A stretch of 64,000 nucleotides of DNA from Aliishimia ponticola (GTDB lineage Bacteria > Pseudomonadota > Alphaproteobacteria > Rhodobacterales > Rhodobacteraceae), in the NCBI RefSeq assembly GCF_004803475.1, contig NZ_SRKY01000001.1:682001-746000 (forward strand), given 5' to 3'. Each line of letters opens with the position of its first letter. The first letter of the stretch is position 1. Under the pieces are notes generated by a model that worked only from the letters and a program-made list of their open reading frames with translations, was not told the DNA's origin and ran no database searches. The position numbers and the translations under genes are program-made. This document shows positions 41,450 to 53,749 of the stretch, piece after piece.

Positions 41450-43138
41450 ATGGCAAAGCCCAAGAACATTCTCTTCATCATGTTCGACCAACTGCGCTGG
41501 GATTACCTAAGCTGCTATGGCCACCCACATCTGCACACGCCGCATATCGACCGGCTGGCGGCGCGCGGCGTTCGCTTTACCCGCGCCACGATCCAGTCGC
41601 CGATCTGCGGCTCCAGCCGGATGAGCACCTATACCGGGCGTTATGTGCATTCGCATGGGGCCAGCTGGAACGGCATCCCGCTCAAAGTGGGTGAGGTAAC
41701 GCTGGGCGATCACCTGCGCCGCGCGGGGATGGAATGCTATCTGGTGGGCAAGACCCATATGCGCGCCGACGAAGAAGGCATGGCGCGGCTTGGGCTTGCC
41801 CCCGACAGCCTGATCGGCGCACGGGTCAGCGAATGCGGCTTTGACGTGTTCGAGCGTGACGACGGGATGCTGCCGGAAGGCCCGGATGGGTATTACGACC
41901 CGGACGGGGCCAAACATTACAATGAATGGCTGCGCGCCAAAGGGTATGAGAGCGATAACCCATGGCATGACTTCGCCAATTCGGGGCTCGATGACGATGG
42001 CAATGTGCTGTCTGGCTGGTTCCTGAAACACGCGCCCGAAGCGGCCAATATCGCCGAAGAAGACAGCGAAACCCCCTACCTGACCGGGCGCGGTATCGAT
42101 TTCATGTCCAGCCATGACGGTCCGTGGTGCTGCCACCTGTCCTATATCAAACCCCATTGGCCCTATATCGTGCCGGAGCCCTATGCCTCCATGTACGGGC
42201 CGGAACATGTACTGCCGGTCGTTCGGTCGGATAATGAGAAAGCCAATGCGCATCCGGTCTTTCGCTATTTCATGGACACCATCATCGGCGAATCCTTCTC
42301 CAAGCAAGAAGTGCGCGAGGCGGTGATCCCCGCCTATATGGGTCTGATCAAACAGGCCGATGACCAGATGGGCCGCCTGTTCCAATGGCTCGAAGAAACC
42401 GGGCGGATGGAGGATACGATGATTGTCCTCACGTCCGATCACGGGGATTATCTGGGCGATCACTGGATGGGGGAAAAGACGTTCTTCCATGACGCGGCGA
42501 TCAAGGTGCCGCTGATCATCTACGACCCCTCGCCCGAAGCTGACGCAACGCGGGGCACGGTCTGCGACGCTCTGGTGGAATCCATCGACCTTGCACCAAC
42601 CTTTGTCGAAGTGGCCGGCGGCGAGCCGCCCCAGCACATTTTGGAAGGCGAAAGCCTGATGCCGATCCTGCATGGCAAAGCGCAAGACACCAAGCGCGAC
42701 TACGTGATCTGTGAATATGACTATGCCGCCACGCCCATCGCCCATCTGCACGGGATCGGGGTGCGCGATGCGGTGTGCTTCATGGTGGCCAACACACGCT
42801 GGAAGCTGATCCATTTCGAAGGTGGGCATCGTCCGATGCTGTTCGATCTGGAGGCCGATCCGCAGGAACTGGTCGATCTGGGCGACAGCGCCGCGCATGA
42901 GGACGTGATCGCGGAAATGTACGACAAGCTGTTCGCATGGACCCGCCGCAGCGCGCAGCGCACCACCCGGAGCGAGGCACAATTGATCGAGATGCGGACC
43001 AAATCGCGCAAACGCGGCGTGGTTCTGGGCGTCTATGACGAAAATGACGTGCCGCTGGAACTGACGGTGAAATACCGTGGCCGCAAAGCGCCCAACAGGA
43101 AAACGGCCCCCGGCAAGAAAGACGCGCCCGCCTCGTAG
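41450..43138 (+). CDS. Sulfatase / phosphonate monoester hydrolase family enzyme
   Basis: This 562-residue alkaline-phosphatase-superfamily hydrolase has metal ligands in IMFDQLRWD (Asp13) and TSDHGDYLGDHWMGEK. The expected formylglycine position is Cys53 in SPICGSSRMSTYTGR. The usual motif is CxPSR; here the third position is Ser55. The overall pattern (KTHMRADEE, SYIKPHWPYIVPEPY) resembles phosphonate monoester hydrolases more than choline sulfatase. ATG 41450 directly precedes the conserved KPKNILFIMFDQ strand. The ribosome-binding site is weak. The substrate remains open. Confidence 0.88.
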   Translation: MAKPKNILFIMFDQLRWDYLSCYGHPHLHTPHIDRLAARGVRFTRATIQSPICGSSRMSTYTGRYVHSHGASWNGIPLKVGEVTLGDHLRRAGMECYLVGKTHMRADEEGMARLGLAPDSLIGARVSECGFDVFERDDGMLPEGPDGYYDPDGAKHYNEWLRAKGYESDNPWHDFANSGLDDDGNVLSGWFLKHAPEAANIAEEDSETPYLTGRGIDFMSSHDGPWCCHLSYIKPHWPYIVPEPYASMYGPEHVLPVVRSDNEKANAHPVFRYFMDTIIGESFSKQEVREAVIPAYMGLIKQADDQMGRLFQWLEETGRMEDTMIVLTSDHGDYLGDHWMGEKTFFHDAAIKVPLIIYDPSPEADATRGTVCDALVESIDLAPTFVEVAGGEPPQHILEGESLMPILHGKAQDTKRDYVICEYDYAATPIAHLHGIGVRDAVCFMVANTRWKLIHFEGGHRPMLFDLEADPQELVDLGDSAAHEDVIAEMYDKLFAWTRRSAQRTTRSEAQLIEMRTKSRKRGVVLGVYDENDVPLELTVKYRGRKAPNRKTAPGKKDAPAS

Positions 43139-43148
43139 GGCCGCGCGC

Positions 43149-45863
43149 CTATTCCGCAGCCATCGCGGGGGATTTGCCGGGACGGTAGTTCAGAACCGGG
43201 GCCAGCCAGCGTTCGACTTCCGCGATCTCCATGCCCTTGCGCGCGGCATAGTCTTCGACTTGGTCACGCTCCACCTTGGCGACGCCGAAGTAATAGGCCT
43301 CTGGGTGGCCGATATACAGGCCGGACACCGACGCACCGGGCCACATGGCCATGCTGTCGGTCAGGCTGACGCCGGTATGCTTTTCGGCCTCAAGCAACTG
43401 GAAGAGCGTGGTTTTTTCGGTATGATCTGGCTGCGCGGGATAGCCCGGTGCCGGACGGATACCGCGATAAGGCTCGCCGATCAGATCCGCGGGGGCAAAG
43501 GCTTCCTTCGGCGCATAGCCCCAGAAGTCGCGCCGCACGCGCTGGTGCAGCATCTCGGCCATGGCTTCGGCGAAACGGTCCGCAAGGGCCTTGACCATGA
43601 TCGCGCTGTAATCATCGCCCGCCGCTTCGAACTTTTCGGCAATGGCGATTTCTTCCGGCCCCGTGGTCACGACGAACCCGCCGACATAATCCTCGACCCC
43701 CGGCGGCGCGACGAAATCGGCCAGCGCAAGGTTCGGACGATCCCCGCGTTTCGAGGTTTGCTGGCGCAGCGTATGCAGCCGGTTCAGCGTGGCGCTGCGG
43801 GCGGTGTCGGCAAACAGGCGGATATCGTCGCCCTCCCGGTTCGCGGGCCAGAACCCCACCACCGCGCGCGGCACGAACCAGCCCTCGTCGATGATCCGCT
43901 CCAACATGGCTTGTGCATCGGCAAAGAGGCTTTTCGCCGCCGCGCCGTAGGTTTCATGCTCCAGTATACGCGGATAGACGCCTTTGAGCTCCCATGTCTG
44001 GAAGAACGGCGTCCAATCGATATAGCGGGCGATTTCCGCCAGATCCCAATCCTCCACCGGGCGCGGCCCGATGAATTGCGGCGCCGGCACGTGATAGCCC
44101 GTCCAGTCGATCTGCATCGCATTGGCCCGCGCGGCGGCCAGGGGCAGGCGCTGCTTGGCACGCTCGGCGGCTTCATGGCGCGCGGCGACCTCATCATATT
44201 CGGTGCGGATCTCTGCGATATAGCCATCCCGCCGGGTCTGGCTGAGCAAGGCTGACACGACACCAACCGCGCGGCTGGCATCGGTGACATAGATCGCCTG
44301 ACTGCGCTGATATTGCGGCGCAATCTTTACCGCCGTGTGCACCTTGGACGTGGTCGCCCCGCCAATCAGAAGCGGGATGTCAAAGCCGACGCGCTCCATC
44401 TCGGCGGCCAGATGCACCATCTCGTCCAGCGAGGGCGTAATCAGGCCCGACAGGCCGATCACATCGACATCATGGGCCTTCGCCTCTTCCAGAATCTTCT
44501 GAGGCGGCACCATCACGCCAAGGTCGATAATCTCGTAATTGTTGCAGGCCAGCACGACACCCACGATGTTCTTGCCAATGTCATGCACATCGCCCTTCAC
44601 CGTCGCCATCAGCACCCGGCCCGCAGCTTCGCGGCCACCGTCCTTTTCGGCCTCCATATAGGGCAGCAGCACCGCCACGGCCTGCTTCATCACGCGGGCG
44701 GATTTGACCACTTGCGGCAGGAACATCTTGCCCGCGCCGAACAGATCGCCGACCACATTCATCCCGGCCATCAGCGGCCCTTCGATCACGTCAAGCGGCC
44801 GGTCCGCCGCTTGCCGTGCGGCTTCGGTATCTTCATCGACGAACTCGGTCAGGCCATTCACCAGCGCGTGTTCCAGGCGCTTTTCAACAGGCCAGTCCCG
44901 CCACGCAAGATCGCGCTGTTTTTCTTCGCGTCCCGTCCCGCGATACCGTTCCGCAATGTCCAGCAGGTTTTCCGTAGGCGTGCCTTTGGCCGGGGTCCGG
45001 TTCAAAACCACATCCTCGCAGGCGTCGCGCAGGTCCGGGTCGATCTGATCATAAACCGCCAATTGCCCCGCATTGACGATCCCCATATCCATCCCCGCCT
45101 GAATCGCGTGATAGAGAAAGACCGCATGCATCGCCTCGCGCACGGGCTCGTTTCCGCGGAACGAGAAGGACAGGTTCGACACCCCACCCGACACATGCGC
45201 ATGGGGCAGGTTCTGGCGGATCCAGCGCGTCGCTTCGATGAAGTCGACGCCGTAATTGTCATGCTCTTCAATGCCGGTCGCGACGGCAAAGACATTGGGG
45301 TCAAAGATGATATCTTCGGGCGGGAAGCCCACCTTTTCGGTCAGAACACGGTAAGCACGCGCGCAAATCTCGATCTTGCGCTCCAGCGTGTCCGCCTGCC
45401 CGTTCTCGTCGAATGCCATCACCACCACAGCCGCGCCATAAGCCAGACAAAGCGTTGCCTGTTCGATAAAGGCCGCCTCGCCTTCCTTCAGCGAGATGGA
45501 ATTCACGACCGGCTTGCCCTGCACGCATTTCAGCCCGGCTTCGATCACCTCCCATTTGGAGCTGTCGATCATGATCGGCACGCGGGCGATATCCGGCTCG
45601 GCCGCGATGAGGTTGAGAAAGTCGATCATCGCCTGACGCGAGTCGATCAGCCCCTCATCCATGTTCACATCAATGATCTGCGCGCCGTTCTCCACCTGAT
45701 CGCGCGCCACATCCAGCGCGGCGGCATAGTCGCGATTGGTGATCAGCTTGCGAAACCGGGCAGAGCCGGTGACATTCGTGCGTTCGCCTACGTTCACGAA
45801 AGGAATGTCCGGCGTCAGCACAAAGGGTTCAAGGCCAGAAAGGCGGAGCATGGGTTCAGGCAA
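43149..45863 (-). CDS. metH: Methionine synthase, folate-, cobalamin- and AdoMet-binding part
   Basis: This 904-residue protein corresponds to the C-terminal three-quarters of MetH. It has a pterin-binding domain (about 15-280, [16 protein letters not shown]), a cobalamin cap and B12-binding domain with the His ligand in [14 protein letters not shown] (about 420), and the reactivation domain that binds AdoMet (about 580-900, [15 protein letters not shown]). It lacks the homocysteine-binding domain, which the preceding gene encodes. The TTG at 45863 has AAGGAG seven bases upstream and overlaps the first gene by 8 bases; an ATG at 45851 is an alternative start four codons later. Confidence 0.93.
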   Translation of the reverse strand: MPEPMLRLSGLEPFVLTPDIPFVNVGERTNVTGSARFRKLITNRDYAAALDVARDQVENGAQIIDVNMDEGLIDSRQAMIDFLNLIAAEPDIARVPIMIDSSKWEVIEAGLKCVQGKPVVNSISLKEGEAAFIEQATLCLAYGAAVVVMAFDENGQADTLERKIEICARAYRVLTEKVGFPPEDIIFDPNVFAVATGIEEHDNYGVDFIEATRWIRQNLPHAHVSGGVSNLSFSFRGNEPVREAMHAVFLYHAIQAGMDMGIVNAGQLAVYDQIDPDLRDACEDVVLNRTPAKGTPTENLLDIAERYRGTGREEKQRDLAWRDWPVEKRLEHALVNGLTEFVDEDTEAARQAADRPLDVIEGPLMAGMNVVGDLFGAGKMFLPQVVKSARVMKQAVAVLLPYMEAEKDGGREAAGRVLMATVKGDVHDIGKNIVGVVLACNNYEIIDLGVMVPPQKILEEAKAHDVDVIGLSGLITPSLDEMVHLAAEMERVGFDIPLLIGGATTSKVHTAVKIAPQYQRSQAIYVTDASRAVGVVSALLSQTRRDGYIAEIRTEYDEVAARHEAAERAKQRLPLAAARANAMQIDWTGYHVPAPQFIGPRPVEDWDLAEIARYIDWTPFFQTWELKGVYPRILEHETYGAAAKSLFADAQAMLERIIDEGWFVPRAVVGFWPANREGDDIRLFADTARSATLNRLHTLRQQTSKRGDRPNLALADFVAPPGVEDYVGGFVVTTGPEEIAIAEKFEAAGDDYSAIMVKALADRFAEAMAEMLHQRVRRDFWGYAPKEAFAPADLIGEPYRGIRPAPGYPAQPDHTEKTTLFQLLEAEKHTGVSLTDSMAMWPGASVSGLYIGHPEAYYFGVAKVERDQVEDYAARKGMEIAEVERWLAPVLNYRPGKSPAMAAE

Positions 45864-46917
45864 CGGCTTTCTCCTTCTGGCGGCGCGGCGGATGGGCCGC
45901 TACGCGCTCGGCGATGGCGCGGATATGGTCCGGCGTCGTGCCGCAACAGCCGCCCGCGATATTGATCAGCCCGTCGCGGGCAAATACCTCGACCAGGGCG
46001 GCGGTTTCATCGGGTGTCTCGTCATATGCGCCAAAGGCGTTGGGCAATCCCGCATTTGGATAGGCACAGATGAAGCTGTCCGCGACACCGGCCAGTTCCG
46101 CCAGATGCGGGCGCATGGCATCGGCCCCCAGCGCACAATTGAGCCCGACCGTGAAGGGCCGCGCATGGCGCACGGAATGCCAGAAGGCCGTGGGCGTCTG
46201 CCCGGACAGCGTGCGCCCGGAGGCATCGGTAATCGTGCCCGAAATCATGATCGGCAGCCGCTGCCCGTGTTTGGCGAAACTTTCAAAGGCGGCGAAGATC
46301 GCGGCTTTGGCATTCAGCGTGTCAAAGATGGTTTCGATCAGGATCAGGTCCGCGCCGCCTTCGATCAGCCCGTCGATCTGCTGGCCATAGGCGATGCGCA
46401 GATCGTCGAAACTGACCGCACGAAATCCGGGATCGTTCACATCGGGACTGATGGAGGCCGTCCGGTTCGTCGGCCCGACCGCGCCCGCCACATAGCGCCG
46501 CTTGCCATCCTGCGCCTCGGCCCGCTGCGCCGCGCGCCGCGCCACCTGTGCGCCTGCCACGTTCAGGTCATGGACCGCGCCTTCCAGCCCGTAATCGGCC
46601 TGCGCGATGGTGGTGGAGGAAAATGTGTTCGTCTCCAGTATGTCCGCGCCCGCCAAGGCGAATTCCAACTGAATATCTTCGACCGCCTGCGGCTGGGTCA
46701 GCACCAGCAGGTCGTTATTGCCCTTCTGCGGGTGGTCCGAGGGGTGATGACGGCAACCGGGGCCGTGGATATGCCCGTTGGCCGAGAAATCCTCCTCGGT
46801 CATGTTGAGGGTCTGGATCATGGTTCCCATAGCGCCGTCGAGGATCAGAATGCGTTCGGACGCGGCACGGATCAGCGCGTTATGCGCCGGGCTGGGCGGA
46901 AGTGAGAAGTTCAACAT
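45856..46917 (-). CDS. Methionine synthase, homocysteine S-methyltransferase part
   Basis: This 353-residue homocysteine-binding barrel corresponds to the N-terminal domain of MetH. It begins [20 protein letters not shown]. Zinc ligands are visible in [19 protein letters not shown] and [11 protein letters not shown]. It overlaps the downstream cobalamin-domain gene by a few codons, so the two polypeptides should assemble into a split MetH that methylates homocysteine from methyl-B12. Its start is divergent from the B12-riboswitch-controlled nrd operon, with 245 bases before the NrdR boxes. Confidence 0.92.
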   Translation of the reverse strand: MLNFSLPPSPAHNALIRAASERILILDGAMGTMIQTLNMTEEDFSANGHIHGPGCRHHPSDHPQKGNNDLLVLTQPQAVEDIQLEFALAGADILETNTFSSTTIAQADYGLEGAVHDLNVAGAQVARRAAQRAEAQDGKRRYVAGAVGPTNRTASISPDVNDPGFRAVSFDDLRIAYGQQIDGLIEGGADLILIETIFDTLNAKAAIFAAFESFAKHGQRLPIMISGTITDASGRTLSGQTPTAFWHSVRHARPFTVGLNCALGADAMRPHLAELAGVADSFICAYPNAGLPNAFGAYDETPDETAALVEVFARDGLINIAGGCCGTTPDHIRAIAERVAAHPPRRQKEKAVA

Positions 46918-47162
46918 GGATCACCTGCTTTCCTGCACCGGAGGTAACATGGCGCGTCTTTGAAGGAAAATTCATACTTCTGAGAAAGATTATGAGCCAC
47001 CTTCATAAAGGCAAAACCGCCCGTTGCGCAGTCCGAAGGCCTGCAGACACTGCGGCGATGTTTCCGCCCATGCGGCCAGTCGCCGGGTGGTTTTCGGGTT
47101 GCGGCATGATCCAAAAGCCCTCAGAACAGCGAGGTACCCGAAAATCGCTTCGGCACAAACAT

Positions 47163-47203
47163 CTATATATTGACACGCACGCACCAAAGGCATCTATATG
47201 ATG
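47163..47203 (+). promoter_or_regulatory. Tandem NrdR boxes overlapping the nrd promoter
   Basis: CTATATATTG at 47163-47172 fits the core of the NrdR box (CwATATaTwG). A weaker copy, CTATATGATG, begins at 47194, 31 bases (three helical turns) downstream. They overlap a TTGACA box (47170-47175) and a CTATAT box (47194-47199) separated by 18 bases. NrdR with ATP/dATP would block the promoter. Confidence 0.7.
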
Positions 47204-47204
47204 T

Positions 47205-47369
47205 TGTCTTGGTGCCTGCGAGTCGCCTCGCAGGTGAAAAGGGAAGCCGGTGCAATACCGGCGCTGCCCCCGCAACTGTAAGCGGCAAGCCGACGGCCCA
47301 AATCCACTGGCGCGATGCGCTGGGAAGGCGGGCCGCGGCGTCATAAGCCGCGAGCCAGGAGACCTGCCA
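47205..47369 (+). ncRNA. Cobalamin (B12) riboswitch controlling nrdHIEF
   Basis: The leader contains the B12-box core GCCGGTGCAATACCGGC, the GCTGCCCCCGCAACTGTAAG segment, and the 3' conserved GAGCCAGGAGACCTGCC closing the structure with the 5' stem GGTGCCTGCGAGTCGCCTCG. It lies upstream of nrdH on the same strand. When B12 is plentiful it should reduce expression of this oxygen-dependent, B12-independent reductase. Confidence 0.95.
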
Positions 47370-47486
47370 AGGCGCAACGACGACCACCGCGGCGGAGGGC
47401 CCGGATGCGTGCACGGCGGAGCCACCCCGCCCGTGCGATGCGCGTCCCCGTCCCAAAGCCGCCAACCACGACAAGGGACAAACGCC

Positions 47487-47708
47487 ATGAGCATCACCGT
47501 CTATTCCAAACCCGCTTGCGTTCAATGCACCGCCACCACCCGCGCGCTGGATGCCAAGGGGCTTAGCTATGACGTGGTCGATCTGACCGAAGACGCCGAT
47601 GCGCTGGCCCGCGTGACAGAGCTTGGCTATCGTCAGGCGCCGGTCGTGATCGCCGGTGATGACCATTGGGCGGGCTTTCGGCCCGACATGATCGGCCGCC
47701 TGTCCTGA
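47487..47708 (+). CDS. nrdH: Glutaredoxin-like protein NrdH
   Basis: This 73-residue electron donor of class Ib ribonucleotide reductase has the redox motif CVQC ([18 protein letters not shown]). The C-terminal segment [12 protein letters not shown] is characteristic of NrdH (WSGFRPD). The ATG at 47487 follows the riboswitch by about 115 bases. It is first in the operon nrdH-nrdI-nrdE-nrdF. Confidence 0.96.
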   Translation: MSITVYSKPACVQCTATTRALDAKGLSYDVVDLTEDADALARVTELGYRQAPVVIAGDDHWAGFRPDMIGRLS

Positions 47709-47718
47709 GCGCGGCGCG

Positions 47719-48144
47719 GTGGCGGGGCTTGTCTATTTTTCCAGCGGGTCGGGCAACACCGCCCGCCTGATAGAGCGTTTGGGCCTGCCCGCACTGCGCA
47801 TCCCGCGCGACCCGGCGGCCCCGATGCCCTGCCCCGACGCGCCCTTCGTTCTGGTCAGCCCGACCTATAGCGACGGCACCGGGCGCGGCGCGGTCCACCG
47901 GCAGGTCATCCGCTTTCTGAACGACGCCCCCACCCGCGCCTTGCTGCGCGGTGTCATCGCCGGGGGCAACCGCAATTTCGGCACCACTTTCGCCCTTGCC
48001 GGGGACGTCATTTCGCGTAAATGCAACGTCCCCGTCCTGTACCGGTTCGAACTGGCCGGTACTGACACCGATCTTACCCGCATCCGCGCGGGGCTTACCC
48101 GTTTCTGGTCTACAGAGGACACACAATGCTTGATGCAAGCGTAA
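47719..48144 (+). CDS. nrdI: Flavodoxin-like protein NrdI
   Basis: This 141-residue FMN protein helps assemble the dimanganese-tyrosyl radical cofactor of NrdF. The FMN loop [19 protein letters not shown] and the segments [19 protein letters not shown] and [19 protein letters not shown] match NrdI. Translation starts at GTG 47719, 10 bases after nrdH. Its end overlaps nrdE by 19 bases. Confidence 0.95.
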   Translation: MAGLVYFSSGSGNTARLIERLGLPALRIPRDPAAPMPCPDAPFVLVSPTYSDGTGRGAVHRQVIRFLNDAPTRALLRGVIAGGNRNFGTTFALAGDVISRKCNVPVLYRFELAGTDTDLTRIRAGLTRFWSTEDTQCLMQA

Positions 48145-50258
48145 CCGCCGATCTCGACTATCATGCGCTCAATGCGATGCTGAACCTCTATGACGAGGAC
48201 GGCAAAATCCAGTTCGACGCCGACCGCATGGCCGCGCGGCAGTATTTCCTGCAACATGTGAACCAGAACACCGTTTTCTTCCATTCGCTGGACGAAAAGC
48301 TGCGTTATCTGGTGGATGAAGGCTATTACGAGCCCGAAGTGCTGGACCAGTATTCGCGCAATTTCCAGCGCGAGATCTGGGACGCCGCCTATGCGCTGAA
48401 ATTCCGCTTTCCCAGCTTTCTGGGCGCGTTCAAGTATTACACCTCTTACACGCTGAAAACCCGCGATGGCCAACGCTACCTTGAACGGTACGAAGACCGC
48501 GTGGTGATGAACGCGCTGACGCTGGCACGCGGCGATGAAGCGCTGGCCATGCGCCTGATGAACGAGATCATCGCGGGCCGCTTCCAGCCGGCAACGCCGA
48601 CCTTCCTCAATGCCGGGAAAAAGGCGCGCGGCGAGTTCGTCTCTTGCTTCCTGCTGCGCATGGAAGACAACATGGAAAGCATCGGGCGCGGCATCAACTC
48701 CGCCCTGCAACTCAGCAAGCGCGGCGGCGGTGTCGCCTTGATGCTGACCAATATCCGCGAGCATGGCGCGCCCATCAAGGGGATCGAAAACCAATCCTCG
48801 GGCGTCATTCCGGTGATGAAACTGCTGGAAGACTCGTTCAGCTATGCCAACCAACTGGGCGCGCGTCAGGGCGCGGGCGCGGTCTATCTGAACGCGCATC
48901 ACCCCGACATCCTGCGCTTCCTCGACACCAAGCGCGAGAACGCGGACGAGAAAATCCGCATCAAGACCCTGAGCCTTGGCGTGGTGATCCCGGACGTGAC
49001 CTTCGAACTGGCCAAGCGCAACGAGGATATGTACCTGTTCTCTCCCCATGACGTGGAACGAGTCTATGGCGTGCCGTTCTCTGACATCTCGGTCACCGAG
49101 AAATACGACGAGATGGTCGACAACCCGAAGATCCGCAAACACAAGATCAACGCACGGGCTTTTTTCCAGACCATCGCAGAGATCCAGTTCGAAAGCGGTT
49201 ATCCCTACATCATGTTCGAAGACACGGTGAACAAGGCGAACCCGATCGCGGGGCGCATCACCATGTCGAACCTGTGCTCCGAGATTTTGCAGGTGAACGA
49301 AGCGTCGGATTTCAACGACGATCTGAGCTATGCGAAGATGGGCACGGATATTTCCTGCAATCTCGGCTCCATGAACATCGCCCGTGCGATGGATGGCGGC
49401 GATCTGGCGGGCTCTGTGAACACGGCCATTCGGGCGCTGAATGCGGTATCGGAAATGTCGGCAATCGACAGTGTGCCGTCGATCCGCAAGGGCAATGACG
49501 AAGGCCACGCCATTGGTCTGGGGCAGATGAACCTGCATGGCTATCTCGCACGCGAGCGTATCCATTACGGATCGCCCGAGGGGATCGACTTCACCAATAT
49601 CTATTTCTGCACGGTCCTGTTCCACGCGCTGACCGCTTCCAACGCGCTGGCGCGCGAACGGGGCGTGACATTCAAGGGCTTTGCCGAGAGCGCCTATGCC
49701 GATGGCCGTTTCTTCGACAAGTACACGTCGCAGGACTGGCTGCCGGAAACCGACCGTGTGGCGGAACTTTTTGACGCGGCAGGCATTTCCGTTCCCACCC
49801 GCGCGGACTGGGACGCGCTGAAGGCATCCGTGATGGAACACGGGCTTTACAACCGGAACCTTCAAGCCGTACCGCCCACCGGGTCGATCAGCTATATCAA
49901 CTACGCGACCTCTTCGATCCATCCGATCACCTCCAAGATCGAAATCCGCAAAGAGGGCAAGATCGGCCGCGTCTACTACCCCGCGCCCTATATGACGAAT
50001 GACAACCTGGAATTTTACGCGGATGCCTACGAGATCGGCCCGGAGGCGATCATCGACACCTATGCCGCCGCGACCCAGCACGTGGATCAGGGCCTGTCGC
50101 TGACGCTGTTTTTCGCGGCCGAGGCCACCACACGCGATATCAACCGCGCGCAGATCTATGCGTGGAAGAAGGGCATCAAGACAATCTACTATATCCGCCT
50201 GCGCCAAGCCGCCCTTGAAGGGACGGAAGTCGAAGGCTGCGTCTCCTGTTCGCTGTGA
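48126..50258 (+). CDS. nrdE: Ribonucleoside-diphosphate reductase class Ib, alpha subunit
   Basis: This 710-residue catalytic subunit reduces ribonucleotides to deoxyribonucleotides. It shows the substrate-site Cys in [12 protein letters not shown] and the radical-site region [13 protein letters not shown]. The sequence [20 protein letters not shown] binds the phosphate. The C-terminal Cys pair CVSCSL exchanges electrons with NrdH. It lacks the N-terminal ATP-cone of class Ia NrdA, as expected for NrdE. The ATG at 48126 lies inside the nrdI end. A hairpin and nrdF follow. Confidence 0.97.
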   Translation: MLDASVTADLDYHALNAMLNLYDEDGKIQFDADRMAARQYFLQHVNQNTVFFHSLDEKLRYLVDEGYYEPEVLDQYSRNFQREIWDAAYALKFRFPSFLGAFKYYTSYTLKTRDGQRYLERYEDRVVMNALTLARGDEALAMRLMNEIIAGRFQPATPTFLNAGKKARGEFVSCFLLRMEDNMESIGRGINSALQLSKRGGGVALMLTNIREHGAPIKGIENQSSGVIPVMKLLEDSFSYANQLGARQGAGAVYLNAHHPDILRFLDTKRENADEKIRIKTLSLGVVIPDVTFELAKRNEDMYLFSPHDVERVYGVPFSDISVTEKYDEMVDNPKIRKHKINARAFFQTIAEIQFESGYPYIMFEDTVNKANPIAGRITMSNLCSEILQVNEASDFNDDLSYAKMGTDISCNLGSMNIARAMDGGDLAGSVNTAIRALNAVSEMSAIDSVPSIRKGNDEGHAIGLGQMNLHGYLARERIHYGSPEGIDFTNIYFCTVLFHALTASNALARERGVTFKGFAESAYADGRFFDKYTSQDWLPETDRVAELFDAAGISVPTRADWDALKASVMEHGLYNRNLQAVPPTGSISYINYATSSIHPITSKIEIRKEGKIGRVYYPAPYMTNDNLEFYADAYEIGPEAIIDTYAAATQHVDQGLSLTLFFAAEATTRDINRAQIYAWKKGIKTIYYIRLRQAALEGTEVEGCVSCSL

Positions 50259-50260
50259 CA

Positions 50261-51291
<1,031 letters not shown>

Positions 51292-51414
51292 GCCCACGCG
51301 TTAAAGACAATTTTTCACAATTCCAAACCGTTAGACGATCTTAACTAAGTCTGCCTAAGGCTGCACGAAGACCGCCACTTGGCCCTCTTCGTGCAACCTC
51401 GGGACACCGGTTTT

Positions 51415-53727
51415 TTGACCACTTATGTCGTAACAACATCGAACTGGAATTCGGCGGCGTTCTGGAATGCCATCGATGAAAGTTCCAGTGGCCATGCCAT
51501 CGACTTTTCCGGGCTGCCGTCGACCTATTTGATCACGGTCGATTCCGACAATGGCCGCCTCACCATTGATGACGGAACGACCACATATGTTGTCGAAGAC
51601 ACCAGCGGCACGGGTCCCGCCGATGCGACACTGGGCGGCGCGACGCTGTTCGAGTATTTCGACAGCTTCTCTGGCGGTGCGGGCGACGACGATATCTATG
51701 GCGGGTCCGGCGACGACACGATCTCTGGCGGGGACGGCGTCAATGTCCTTGAGGGCGAGGATGGCGATGACTACCTCATCGGGAATGCCAGCTCGGGCGG
51801 ACACACTTATCTTGACGGTGGCGATGGCGCGGATGTGCTGGATGGGTCCGCCGGAAGATACGATATCGCCAGTTATCATGACTCCGCCCAAGGGGTCGTT
51901 ATCGACCTGACGGATGGTGCGCCCGAAAGCGGCGGCGAGGCGGCAGGCGATACGCTGATCGACATCGAACAGATCGATGGGTCGCACCTTGCCGACGACT
52001 ACATCCGAGGCGACGACTCAGGCCAGCAAATCAAGGGCTGGGCCGGGAACGATACCCTGATAGGCGGTGCAGGCGACGACCGGCTTGTGGGCGGCAAAGG
52101 CGACGATACCCTGACCGGGATGGATGGGGCCGATCAGTTCTGGGGCGGCCTCGGCAGTGACACCATGTATGGCGACGCGGGCGCCGACACATTCTATTTC
52201 AGCGATAACTTCAGTTCTGACCTGATCTATGGGGGCACCACGGACGGCAGCGGGATCGACTACGATACGATTGACCTGTCCGGCCTCTCCAACAGCGTCA
52301 CGCTGACCGAAACCTCCGGCGGGGAAGGCAGCTTTACCGACGGCACCGATGTCGCCAGCTTCTGGCAGATCGAGAACTATATCGGCACCGATTACGACGA
52401 TATCTTCAATGCCAGCGCCGCCACGGATGGGGTCGATATCGACGCAGGCGGCGGCAGTGACGATATCACCGGCTCCGCCTATGACGATACGCTCCTGGGG
52501 GGCGATGGCGACGATACCATTGATGGTCTTTCGGGCGATGATACCCTGTCGGGCGGCGCGGGTAACGACACCCTGCTGGCAGGCGTCGGATCAGATGATT
52601 TCGATGGCGGCACCGGCATCGACACGGTCGTGATCTACGGCACCGATGTCGAAACATTTGGCTTTACCATCAACCTTGCGGACGGGCTCGACGATCAGGG
52701 CAATACCTACGCCAATATCGAGAACGTGATTGGTGGCCTCACGGCCGACACGCTGATTGGCGACAGCAGCGACAACATACTTGAAGGGCGCGATGGCGAC
52801 GACACGCTGGAAGGCGGTATCGGCGCTGACACGCTTTTGGGGGAGGAAGGCGACGACACGATCAACGTCGCCGAAGGGGATGTTGCGCAAGGCGGTGACG
52901 GGGACGACACCTTTACCCTGCTGGATTACGGCGAGGACGGGCAAAGCGACGTCACGGTCGATGGCGGCGATACCGGCGAAAGCGTAGGCGGCGGCGACGT
53001 GCTGCGCCTTGCCGGGCGCGCCGACATGTCGACGCTGACCATCACCAGCACCACCACAAACGCCAGTGGCAACACCAGCTATGACGGCACCGTTCAGATG
53101 AATGATGGCTCCACCCTCCACTTCACGGGGATGGAAAGCGTCGTTTGTTTTGCCTCTGGGACGCAGATCGCAACGCCCGCAGGTCCGGTACCGATCGAAC
53201 GGCTTAGGCCCGGCGACCTCGTGCTGACGCGCGATAACGGACCGCAACCCCTGATCTGGATCGCAGCACGGCGGCTGGATTACCGCGAACTCGCGCTCAA
53301 TCCCCATCTCAAACCGATCACCATCGCCCCTGCCCTGATCGGCACATCCCGTCCATTACGGGTGTCGCCGCAACACGGGGTTCTGCTGCGCCAAGATGGG
53401 GAGGAACGCCTGTTCCGCGCCCGGCATCTGGCGCAACTTCATGGCGGCATGGTGCGAGAGATGCGCGGATGCCGCTCTGTCACCTATCTCCACCTCATGT
53501 TCGAGACGCATCAGGTGATCTTTGCCAATGATGCAGCGTCTGAAAGCTTCTATCCCGGTCCGCAGGCGATGCGGGCGTTGCACAGCGATGTGCGACGCGA
53601 AGTATACGAATTGTTCCCCGACCTCGCCCATCTGGATGCGGTTTCGGCCTATGGCCCCACATCCCGCCAATTCGCGCGGCCTGCCGATTTGCCGCCGACG
53701 CTGCGCGCGTTGGACGCGGCGCCCTAG
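51415..53727 (+). CDS. RTX repeat protein with C-terminal Hint domain
   Basis: This protein has 770 residues from a TTG at 51415 (MTTYVVTTSNWNSAAFWNAI, the usual opening of such proteins). The frame also allows GTG 51391 and TTG 51379, and the ribosome-binding site is weak. After an N-terminal domain of about 85 residues come many calcium-binding GGxGxDxxx repeats (about 85-540). A Hint (hedgehog/intein-type) domain follows from about 578: VCFASGTQIATPAGPVPIER, RPGDLVLTRD, RVSPQHGVLLR, HQVIFANDAASESFYPG. The Hint domain's first Cys is present, so autoproteolysis is possible. Secretion by a type I system is expected. Confidence 0.88.
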   Translation: MTTYVVTTSNWNSAAFWNAIDESSSGHAIDFSGLPSTYLITVDSDNGRLTIDDGTTTYVVEDTSGTGPADATLGGATLFEYFDSFSGGAGDDDIYGGSGDDTISGGDGVNVLEGEDGDDYLIGNASSGGHTYLDGGDGADVLDGSAGRYDIASYHDSAQGVVIDLTDGAPESGGEAAGDTLIDIEQIDGSHLADDYIRGDDSGQQIKGWAGNDTLIGGAGDDRLVGGKGDDTLTGMDGADQFWGGLGSDTMYGDAGADTFYFSDNFSSDLIYGGTTDGSGIDYDTIDLSGLSNSVTLTETSGGEGSFTDGTDVASFWQIENYIGTDYDDIFNASAATDGVDIDAGGGSDDITGSAYDDTLLGGDGDDTIDGLSGDDTLSGGAGNDTLLAGVGSDDFDGGTGIDTVVIYGTDVETFGFTINLADGLDDQGNTYANIENVIGGLTADTLIGDSSDNILEGRDGDDTLEGGIGADTLLGEEGDDTINVAEGDVAQGGDGDDTFTLLDYGEDGQSDVTVDGGDTGESVGGGDVLRLAGRADMSTLTITSTTTNASGNTSYDGTVQMNDGSTLHFTGMESVVCFASGTQIATPAGPVPIERLRPGDLVLTRDNGPQPLIWIAARRLDYRELALNPHLKPITIAPALIGTSRPLRVSPQHGVLLRQDGEERLFRARHLAQLHGGMVREMRGCRSVTYLHLMFETHQVIFANDAASESFYPGPQAMRALHSDVRREVYELFPDLAHLDAVSAYGPTSRQFARPADLPPTLRALDAAP

Positions 53728-53749
53728 CCCCGTAGCCACACGTCTTGCG

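Noticed and set aside
46918-47162. Possible SAM or SAH riboswitch upstream of metH
   Set aside because: I looked for the conserved cores of SAM-II, SAM/SAH and SAH riboswitches on the minus strand and saw none.
47865-50207. 780-codon open frame on the minus strand
   Set aside because: It is antisense to nrdI/nrdE, which are certain genes; high-G+C codon bias explains the missing stops.
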